From an uncultured Clostridia bacterium (GTDB lineage Bacteria; Bacillota; Clostridia; Christensenellales; Pumilibacteraceae): a stretch of DNA of 5,928 nucleotides. Each line of letters opens with the position of its first letter. The stretch's first letter is position 1. The stretch spans positions 1-5,928 of the forward strand of contig CAKQJJ010000099.1 in assembly GCA_934247335.1 (NCBI GenBank). Reading direction: 5' to 3'. Shown one piece after another: positions 1 through 5,043 of the stretch. The notes under the pieces are model-generated. The model searched no databases. It worked only from the letters and a program-made list of their open reading frames with translations, and was not told the origin of the DNA. The translations under genes were made by a program, and so were the position numbers.

Positions 1-123
1 GCTGATATTCACCGCAGAACGGCTCCCGGCCAAGCAACGGCGGGGGCTGTTTTTCTGCCCGGACGATTTATTTTCGTAGACCGAAATATTAAAGTCTGCG
101 TTTTCGATGTTTTTTTCGTCCAT
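1..123 (-). CDS. 5' end of an unidentified gene, cut by the left window edge
   Basis: An open frame of 41 codons starts with ATG at 123-121 and runs off the window. Its N-terminus reads MDEKNIENADFNISVYENKS and continues hydrophilic, with no signal peptide or membrane segment. The start lies one base past the TAA stop (127-125) of the hydrolase-like gene. A GGTG four bases before the ATG could pair with the 16S anti-Shine-Dalgarno, which suggests translational coupling as the distal gene of the same transcript. The codons (GAA, AAA, GAC, TCG) resemble those of the neighbour. I do not recognise the protein. The opposite strand is also open across this stretch up to a TAA near 138, so an antisense reading is not excluded, but it has no start inside the window. 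A real gene is favoured by the tight spacing only. Confidence 0.45.
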   Translation of the reverse strand, partial: MDEKNIENADFNISVYENKSSGQKNSPRRCLAGSRSAVNIS

Positions 124-124
124 A

Positions 125-1750
125 TTACACCAATATAACCGAATTTAACAGCAGTTTGCCGTCGCTTTCGATGGTAAAACAGCTGATATCGTCAAAGTTT
201 TCCAATCTCAGCGCACCGCAACGGAATTCGTCGGCGCGCAGGTTGACTTTTATCCACTCTTTATATCCGCGAAGATGCACAGCGTGAGTAAAATTGAGGT
301 AGTCGCCGTCTTTTTTCCCGGTTACCGTGACGGTCATGCGCATGTCGCTTTCGATATACACGGTTACCTGAATGTAGGTTTTTCCCTCCATTTTATAGCG
401 GAATTCGCCGAATTTAAAGGTTGAAAGCGAATCGAAATCGCTGGTTACGCCCTTTAAGCCGTATTCGCCCTCCTCTATATAGGGCGAGAGCGAGCCTTTT
501 TCGCCGTGACCGCCCAAAACGGTCCAGTCGTCCACGCCGTCCTCCACGCTGTACAAAAGGTGAGCTTTTGCCGTATCGGTGGGCTTTACTTTCATAAGGA
601 AGGGAATATTCTGAACGAGTTCGCTGGTAACCGAAAAGCCATTTTCGTAGCTTGCGGTGACGAACGCGCACATTTGCTCTTTGGGCGCATACACGTTTAC
701 TCTTGCCATATAATTGCCGTCCTGCAAAAAGGACAGCGGATAGCGGTGCCAGTTTTTGTACGCAAACGGCATGTCGCCTTCCGAAACGAACAGTCTTACG
801 TCCGAAACGGGCAACGACGGATCTATTTTAACGTCGTAGAACAGGCTTCTTCCGCTTTCTCTTGCCACTATTTCGGGCTGACGAGGCAGTTTTTCTGCCG
901 TTCCGAAATTACATTCGTCCACGAATATGCGGATATTTTTTATCTGATCGTCGCTTAGCAGTCCGCAGCGGCGTTCGCCTATTACGAAACAGCAGCGATT
1001 GTTTCGGACGTTGTTGGTAAGGTCGCTCATGTATTCGATGCTGTTGTCGCGCGCGTTTCCCGCGACTTCGGCAAGAATGGGAACGTTTACGTCGCCGGCG
1101 TACGGAGCGTTGTCGATACAGATATTGTACTGCATCTGCTTGGTTCCCGTAAGCGCGGGCGAATCGATATACCCGGAGTTGAACAACGCAACTCCGCAAG
1201 CGAGATTTCCTTCTACGTACGCGGCTTTCCACACCTGAAAAGCGCCGGTTTTTACGCCGAAAACGCTGATTTTACCGGTAATTTCCGGTTGATTTTCGAG
1301 AAAAGTGACTCCGCGCAGCATGAGAGTAGCCCACACGTACCAGCACGATTGCTTGGGATTGTCGGGCAGGTTGAGCCCTGCGTCCGGGCACACGAAATAG
1401 TTTGCCTCGGTGAGAGAATGCGGATAGACCGTGTACAATTCGGTGCGGCGCTTTCCCACGTAATCTATTACGAGCGCGCAGTACCCTGCCGACAACAGCA
1501 GATTTACGTACGTTTCGTCGAACACGTCCATGACGTCGTTCATCACGACCACGCCTGCCCCGTTTGCTTTTTCGGGGCGGTAATAACGCGAAAAAATACG
1601 CGTGCAACCGTCGGCGCACGGATCGCCGTTAAAAAACACGTATTCAACTGTGCGATCCGCCTGCTTTTCGGAAGAAATTACCGTTTGTTCGAGAGGCTGA
1701 GCTCTCCTGTCGTAATTTTTCCAAAGCGTGGCGGTGGTAAAAAGTTCCAC
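125..1750 (-). CDS. Acetylxylan-esterase-like alpha/beta hydrolase with altered nucleophile elbow and C-terminal beta modules
   Basis: The 541-residue product has no signal peptide and is probably cytoplasmic. Residues ~30-285 read as an alpha/beta hydrolase of the acetylxylan esterase / dienelactone hydrolase type. There is a strand GVVVMNDV (66-73), the strand-turn ALVIDYVGK (92-100), a helix ending LENQPEITGK (151-160), then ISVFGVKTG (161-169), where the family has G-x-S-x-G. Lys167 (codon AAA, 1252-1250) occupies the catalytic serine position. The usual histidine region (FVIGERRCGLLSDDQ, 255-269) has no His, so hydrolysis by the normal triad looks impossible. Asp235 could be the acid residue. 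Residues ~300-385 look like the beta-sandwich that follows related esterases, and ~400-541 like a jelly-roll, carbohydrate-binding-type module. The start is GTG, backed by GGAGAGGG six bases upstream. It has its own promoter and sits 77 bp after the membrane protein gene. It could be a binding or regulatory pseudoenzyme; family-level assignment is moderate. Confidence 0.72.
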   Translation of the reverse strand: MELFTTATLWKNYDRRAQPLEQTVISSEKQADRTVEYVFFNGDPCADGCTRIFSRYYRPEKANGAGVVVMNDVMDVFDETYVNLLLSAGYCALVIDYVGKRRTELYTVYPHSLTEANYFVCPDAGLNLPDNPKQSCWYVWATLMLRGVTFLENQPEITGKISVFGVKTGAFQVWKAAYVEGNLACGVALFNSGYIDSPALTGTKQMQYNICIDNAPYAGDVNVPILAEVAGNARDNSIEYMSDLTNNVRNNRCCFVIGERRCGLLSDDQIKNIRIFVDECNFGTAEKLPRQPEIVARESGRSLFYDVKIDPSLPVSDVRLFVSEGDMPFAYKNWHRYPLSFLQDGNYMARVNVYAPKEQMCAFVTASYENGFSVTSELVQNIPFLMKVKPTDTAKAHLLYSVEDGVDDWTVLGGHGEKGSLSPYIEEGEYGLKGVTSDFDSLSTFKFGEFRYKMEGKTYIQVTVYIESDMRMTVTVTGKKDGDYLNFTHAVHLRGYKEWIKVNLRADEFRCGALRLENFDDISCFTIESDGKLLLNSVILV

Positions 1751-1768
1751 TTGTCGCCCTCTCCGATT
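1748..1768 (-). promoter_or_regulatory. Shine-Dalgarno and GTG start of the hydrolase-like gene
   Basis: On the minus strand GGAGAGGG (1764-1757) is followed by six bases (CGACAA) and GTG (1750-1748). This is optimal ribosome-binding-site spacing, and it fixes the otherwise ambiguous non-ATG start. Confidence 0.75.
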
Positions 1769-1781
1769 TTCTGATTGTAAT

Positions 1782-1803
1782 ATTGTACTCTATTTCGTAC
1801 GAT
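1782..1803. promoter_or_regulatory. Imperfect dyad over the promoter, candidate operator
   Basis: ATTGTAC (1782-1788) and GTACGAT (1797-1803) are inverted copies matching at 6 of 7 positions, separated by 8 bases. The dyad covers the -10 and most of the spacer of the promoter above, the classical place for a repressor operator. The regulator is unknown and no regulator gene lies in the window. GTAC is itself palindromic, so chance contributes. Confidence 0.35.
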
Positions 1804-1810
1804 TTGTCAA
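1782..1810 (-). promoter_or_regulatory. Near-consensus sigma-A promoter of the hydrolase-like gene
   Basis: The minus strand reads TTGACA (1810-1805, perfect -35), exactly 17 bases, then TACAAT (1787-1782, 5/6 match to the -10). Transcription should start near 1775, leaving a 5' leader of about 25 nt that carries the Shine-Dalgarno. A 22-bp imperfect dyad overlaps the spacer and the -10 (separate entry), so the promoter may be strong but repressed. It begins only 18 bp after the stop of the upstream membrane protein gene, and no terminator hairpin is seen between them, so read-through is also likely. Confidence 0.8.
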
Positions 1811-1827
1811 GTTTTTGTTTGCGGGCG

Positions 1828-2433
1828 TTACATCATCAGCGTGAGAACTACCATCATCAGATAAAACGCTGTTGAAACCGAGCCTTCGATTACCGAAACG
1901 ATAAACTTACCCTTGCTTATTCCTTCTTCTCTTCCGAGATACGGATTTACGGGCAAGCCCTCGCCCTGCGGCGAACGGCGCTCCCTCATCGCAAAGCCGA
2001 GCGCGGCGCAGTTGAGCGCGACTACCGCTATTCCGGGCAGATAGTAGACGATAACGAAAATCTTTTCCCATGCGGAAAAGTGCTGCTCGCCGCCTATCGA
2101 CGCCAGCGCGAACACGAATACTATAATCACGAACGCCACTCCGCATCCGATAAGCGTCACTGCGGTGGCGACGAACTGCAACTGACTGCACAAAAACGCG
2201 CGGCAATCGCCTTTTTTATTTATGCCCGCCGAGCGCAGAATCCACGATATCGACGACAAGACGACGCATAAAATTCCCGTCCACAATCCCACGCTTGCGG
2301 TAAGCGTTACAACCGCGGAAAACTCGGATATTTTGTTTAAGAATATATACGCGATTGCGCCGAATACGACGTAAAACACGCCGCTCGCGAACGCCGTGAT
2401 AAGCGCGGCTTTCGATAGTTTTACATATTTCAC
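1828..2433 (-). CDS. Five-helix integral membrane protein of unknown function
   Basis: I do not recognise this family. The 201-residue product (MKYVKLSKAALITAF...) shows five hydrophobic segments at about 10-32, 38-64, 84-111, 124-147 and 177-200. Lys/Arg cluster at the N-terminus, at 67-78 (RSAGINKKGDCR) and at 150-176, which predicts N-in, C-out topology with a ~27-residue cytoplasmic loop (RERRSPQGEG...) before the last helix. It ends in Leu-Met-Met with no C-terminal tail. The start chosen is GTG at 2433-2431, because GGGAGGG (2447-2441) sits seven bases before it. A longer frame from a GTG at 2460 would place that Shine-Dalgarno inside the coding region and has no site of its own. The gene is first in the leftward transcript and divergent from the glutaminase-like gene. 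There are no transporter, sortase or enzyme motifs; it may be an accessory membrane subunit. Confidence 0.75.
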   Translation of the reverse strand: MKYVKLSKAALITAFASGVFYVVFGAIAYIFLNKISEFSAVVTLTASVGLWTGILCVVLSSISWILRSAGINKKGDCRAFLCSQLQFVATAVTLIGCGVAFVIIVFVFALASIGGEQHFSAWEKIFVIVYYLPGIAVVALNCAALGFAMRERRSPQGEGLPVNPYLGREEGISKGKFIVSVIEGSVSTAFYLMMVVLTLMM

Positions 2434-2447
2434 TGGAAAACCCTCCC
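2431..2447 (-). promoter_or_regulatory. Shine-Dalgarno that sets the membrane protein start
   Basis: The minus strand reads GGGAGGG, seven bases (TTTTCCA), then GTG AAA TAT. This favours a start nine codons downstream of the longest possible open frame, removing the residues MLLQREGFP from the protein. Confidence 0.7.
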
Positions 2448-2479
2448 GTTGCAGCAGCACAATCTCACTGCTTTTTTAC

Positions 2480-2508
2480 AGTATATCACATTTTATTCAT
2501 AATTTCCA
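2480..2508 (-). promoter_or_regulatory. Promoter of the leftward membrane protein gene
   Basis: The minus strand has TGGAAA (2508-2503, 4/6 to the -35), 17 bases, then TATACT (2485-2480, 5/6 to the -10) preceded by TGA, an extended -10 (TGn). The start of transcription would be near 2473, about 40 nt before the chosen GTG. An A/T tract just upstream (2519-2536) could act as an UP element. Confidence 0.6.
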
Positions 2509-2518
2509 GTCCGAAAAC

Positions 2519-2536
2519 AAAAAAAATATTTTTTTT
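2519..2536. repeat. Perfect A8-TA-T8 palindrome between divergent promoters
   Basis: Eight A, then TA, then eight T form a perfect 18-bp palindrome. Its edges are 10 bp from the -35 of the leftward promoter (2503-2508) and 11 bp from the -35 of the rightward promoter (2548-2553), so it lies where UP elements bind the RNA polymerase alpha C-terminal domains for both. Phased A-tract bending or binding of a nucleoid or xenogeneic-silencing protein is possible. Confidence 0.6.
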
Positions 2537-2547
2537 ATGGAAAACGG

Positions 2548-2576
2548 TTGTTTTTAGCGTGGTCATCTGTTATAAT
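2548..2576 (+). promoter_or_regulatory. Promoter of the glutaminase-like gene
   Basis: TTGTTT (2548-2553, 3/6 to the -35) is followed by 17 bases and a perfect TATAAT (2571-2576). TGT directly before it supplies an extended -10 (TGn). Transcription would begin near 2583, giving a leader of roughly 28 nt with AAGGAG at 2600-2605, six bases before the ATG at 2612. Confidence 0.75.
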
Positions 2577-2611
2577 TTGCCTGCATTAAATAAAAAAGAA
2601 AGGAGAAAAAT

Positions 2612-4744
2612 ATGCAAACTCAAAAGAATACGATAAAGCAGCAGCTGCCCGCTTATCCTTTGTTCGTAAAAGACCCGTTCTTTTCCATATGGTCGCCCAG
2701 TGAAAAGCTCAACGAAAGCGACACTATTTTCTGGACGGGTAAAACCGTAAAGACGTTCGGTCTCGTGTATGCCGACGGAAAAACTTACAGTTTTATGGGA
2801 TTACAGGAAAAAGCCGAAAAGCTTGCTCAGACCTCGCTTAAAATAACCGCGTTCGGCACCGAATACGGCTTTACCGGCGATAAATTCGACCTTAAAGTCA
2901 CCTTCACTTCGCCGCTCATGCCCGACGATCTCACCACTCTTTCCTGCCCGGTTTGCTATGCGGACTACACGCTTACTCCCAAAACCGAACTCAAAGAAGT
3001 TACCGTCGCGCTCTACCTCGACGAAGCTTACTGCTACGACAGAATGACCATGCCCGTGCGTATGGGCAAAATCAAGTCGGAAGGCTACGAAACGAGCTGG
3101 TTCGGACTTAAAAAGCAGCTGGTTATGAGCCAGTCGTACGACGATTCCTCGGCAGAATGGGGATACTGGTACGTTTCCGGCAACAACGCGGCTATTGCTT
3201 CCGACAATATGCTTAAACGTTTCGTTGCATGCGGCGCGCTTAATTTCGATTTCGACGAAAACAGAAGAAAGTATATTTTAGCTTACGATAAGCGCGAAAA
3301 CGCTTCCGAAGCGTTCTCGGGTACATTTACCGTTGCTTTCGACGACACCGTTTCCATTTTCTACTTCGGCGATTGGCTGAAAGGCTACTATTTCAACGAA
3401 GGAAAAACCATTCTCGACGCAATCGAGGACGCGAGAGTAAACAAAGACAAAGTATTTGCTAAATGCGAAAGCTTTGACAGAAAGCTTAAAAAAGCTGCAA
3501 AACCGTACGGCGAGGACTATCTGCTCGTGCTGTACGCAGGACTTCGCCAGGCGGTGGGCGCGCACAAGCTGGTTAAAGACAAGCAGGGCAAACCCTTGTT
3601 CCTGTCCAAAGAGTGCCACTCCAACGGCTGCCTTGCTACCGTTGACGTAAGCTATCCTTCCATTCCGTTGTTCCTGTTGTACAATCCCACTTTGGTTGAA
3701 GGCATGATGCGTCCTATTTATAAATTCGCAAAAATGCCGGTATGGGAAGGCGATTTCGCTCCGCACGATATCGGAACTTATCCTTACGCATGCGGTCAGA
3801 TTTACGCGCTCATCGGCAGAAAGGACGGCGCGCACTACTGCGAAGACTTCTACGACAGAAACATTTACCGCAATCACGATTACGACTGCGACACCTCCTA
3901 CACCTATCCCTTCTTCTACATGCTTCCCGCGGGCAGCAACGTTTACGACTTCAAGTATCAGATGCCGGTTGAAGAATGCGGCAACATGCTGATTATGCAG
4001 GCGGCTACTCTGCTTGCCAGCGGAGATATCAAGCTGGCTCGCGACAACTTCGACCTTATGTCCAAATGGGTTGAATATCTCGTCAAGTTCGGTCTGGTTC
4101 CGGGCGATCAGCTTTGCACCGACGACTTTGCCGGACATCTCGACAAGAATATCAACCTGTCCGTAAAGGCAATCGTGGGTATCGAAGCTTACGCTATCGT
4201 TGCCGACAAGCTGGGCGAAACCGAAATTGCCGCAAAAATGCACAAAAAAGCCAAAGAATACGCAATCGAATGGAAGAAAATGTGCGTTAAAGAAGGCAAA
4301 AACACGCCGCTCGTATTCGACGGAAATCCCGACGAAACGTTCAGTCTGAAATACAATATGGCGTTTGACGTAATGTTCGGCACCGATCTGTTTGACGAGC
4401 AGACCCGCGAAAAAGAAGTGGACACCTACATTGCTCACAACAACGAGTACGGCGTTCCGCTGGACACCAGAAGTACCTACACCAAGTCCGACTGGATTTT
4501 GTGGACCACCACTCTTACGAGCGACGTTGAAAAGCGTAAAGCGCTTATCGCGCCCGTTGCCAAGTTCCTGCGCGAGACGACCACCCGTTATCCCTTCACC
4601 GATTGGTATTACACCGACAGCGGAGTTATAAAGGGACATATCGATCGTCACGGCAAGCATTCCGGATTCAAGAACAGAACGGTTCAGGGCGGTTTGTTTA
4701 TCACCTTGCTTGCGGACAGCGGTAAATTGAAATTGAAAAAATAA
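2612..4744 (+). CDS. Glutaminase A-like six-hairpin enzyme (DUF5127/DUF4965 type)
   Basis: The 710-residue product resembles the fungal glutaminase A family. An N-terminal beta-rich part (~10-285) opens with YPLFVKDPFFSIWSPS and contains YDDSSAEWGYWYVSG. An alpha-helical six-hairpin toroid follows (~295-700). Visible family motifs are DFAPHDIGTYPYACG (381-395), MPVEECGNMLI (451-461), TDDFAGHLDKNINLSVKAI (503-521), VPLDTRSTYTKSDW (615-628) and GFKNRTVQGGLFITLL (685-700). Acidic residues Glu454/Glu455 and Asp504/Asp505 are candidate catalytic groups. Secreted fungal members are credited with deamidating glutamine. Here no signal peptide is seen, so the enzyme is probably cytoplasmic, and the fold is that of many glycoside hydrolases, so a sugar substrate is a real alternative. 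The ATG is supported by AAGGAG. Two stops in tandem (TAATAA) end it, followed by a terminator, so it appears monocistronic. Codon use is strongly biased, like rpoC nearby, suggesting good expression. Confidence 0.88.
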   Translation: MQTQKNTIKQQLPAYPLFVKDPFFSIWSPSEKLNESDTIFWTGKTVKTFGLVYADGKTYSFMGLQEKAEKLAQTSLKITAFGTEYGFTGDKFDLKVTFTSPLMPDDLTTLSCPVCYADYTLTPKTELKEVTVALYLDEAYCYDRMTMPVRMGKIKSEGYETSWFGLKKQLVMSQSYDDSSAEWGYWYVSGNNAAIASDNMLKRFVACGALNFDFDENRRKYILAYDKRENASEAFSGTFTVAFDDTVSIFYFGDWLKGYYFNEGKTILDAIEDARVNKDKVFAKCESFDRKLKKAAKPYGEDYLLVLYAGLRQAVGAHKLVKDKQGKPLFLSKECHSNGCLATVDVSYPSIPLFLLYNPTLVEGMMRPIYKFAKMPVWEGDFAPHDIGTYPYACGQIYALIGRKDGAHYCEDFYDRNIYRNHDYDCDTSYTYPFFYMLPAGSNVYDFKYQMPVEECGNMLIMQAATLLASGDIKLARDNFDLMSKWVEYLVKFGLVPGDQLCTDDFAGHLDKNINLSVKAIVGIEAYAIVADKLGETEIAAKMHKKAKEYAIEWKKMCVKEGKNTPLVFDGNPDETFSLKYNMAFDVMFGTDLFDEQTREKEVDTYIAHNNEYGVPLDTRSTYTKSDWILWTTTLTSDVEKRKALIAPVAKFLRETTTRYPFTDWYYTDSGVIKGHIDRHGKHSGFKNRTVQGGLFITLLADSGKLKLKK

Positions 4745-4765
4745 TAATTTCGTAGTTTTATAGAG

Positions 4766-4804
4766 AAAAAATCGGTCGGGCGATAACGCTCGTCCGATTT
4801 TTTT
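4766..4804 (+). terminator. Intrinsic terminator of the glutaminase-like gene
   Basis: ATCGG-T-CGGGCG (4771-4782) pairs with CGCTCG-T-CCGAT (4787-4798) around an ATAA loop, with one T:T mismatch and one G:T pair. Seven T (4798-4804) follow. Five A on the left arm (4766-4770) extend the stem and give a U tract on the other strand, so it may also stop leftward transcripts. Confidence 0.88.
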
Positions 4805-4826
4805 ATTGCCACGCATAATTACCAAA

Positions 4827-4882
4827 GCCCTCTCCGTCACGGTAAACCGTGCCACCTCTCCCGAAGGGCGAGGATTTAAATC
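4827..4882. repeat. Twin-hairpin, REP-like intergenic element
   Basis: CACGG-TAAA-CCGTG (4838-4851) and CCTC-T-CCC-GAA-GGG-C-GAGG (4855-4873) form adjacent hairpins. CCTCTCC occurs twice (4829-4835 and 4855-4861), so the right arm GGGCGAGG could pair with either copy, allowing two alternative folds. A perfect GATTTAAATC palindrome (4873-4882) adjoins. The CCTC.../...GAGG layout resembles dispersed palindromic repeats I associate with intergenic DNA of gut Clostridia; copy number cannot be judged here. Confidence 0.5.
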
Positions 4883-4980
4883 GTTTTAAATAGAAAAGTC
4901 GATCCCGTTTTATGAATTTGCGCTGACTTATAAGATTCACTCTGACTCAAAAGTTTTTTGCCTGCTTTTTTCAAAAAAGT
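4883..4980. other. Gene-free spacer with a T6/A6 palindrome
   Basis: No open frame of use is found; an ATG at 4912 meets TGA after four codons. The right part holds CTTTTTT-C-AAAAAAG (4965-4979), a near-perfect palindrome, beside AAAAGTTTTTTG (4949-4960). It lies just downstream of the rpoC terminator in the rpoC direction and could be a second weak stop or the edge of a dispersed repeat. No tRNA-like or riboswitch-like fold was recognised. Confidence 0.4.
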
Positions 4981-4984
4981 ACGG

Positions 4985-5022
4985 AAAAATGCGCACGGAG
5001 ATAATTCTTCGTACGCATTTTT
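4985..5022 (-). terminator. Intrinsic terminator of the rpoC operon
   Basis: AAAAATGCG (4985-4993) pairs with CGCATTTTT (5014-5022). After one C:A mismatch, six more pairs (ACGGAG 4995-5000 with CTTCGT 5007-5012, one G:T) close on an ATAATT loop. On the minus strand the stem ends in five T. It begins 21 bp after the rpoC stop, so transcription of rpoBC should end here rather than continue into other genes. Confidence 0.82.
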
Positions 5023-5043
5023 GTTTTAGTTATTTAGTTTCGC

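Noticed and set aside
506..1774. Plus-strand open frames of 150 and 161 codons (506-958 and 1289-1774)
   Set aside because: They lie antisense to the hydrolase-like gene, whose start, Shine-Dalgarno and promoter are well supported; the translations look like non-protein sequence.
1907..2206. A 99-codon Arg-rich frame on the minus strand inside the membrane protein gene
   Set aside because: It is a shifted frame of the same strand with an Arg-rich composition typical of out-of-frame reading.
2434..2460. N-terminal extension of the membrane protein to a GTG at 2460
   Set aside because: GGGAGGG at 2447-2441 would be coding, and no Shine-Dalgarno precedes the upstream GTG; the start at 2433 fits better.
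3278..4855. A 525-codon open frame on the minus strand opposite the glutaminase-like gene
   Set aside because: It is entirely antisense to a gene with clear family motifs, crosses that gene's terminator and starts inside the repeat-like element, and its composition looks like a mirror of biased codons. No Shine-Dalgarno or family motif was seen.
4805..5043. Possible tRNA, small RNA or CRISPR in the intergenic region
   Set aside because: No cloverleaf, T-loop or regularly spaced repeat is seen; the structure is explained by terminators and palindromic elements.
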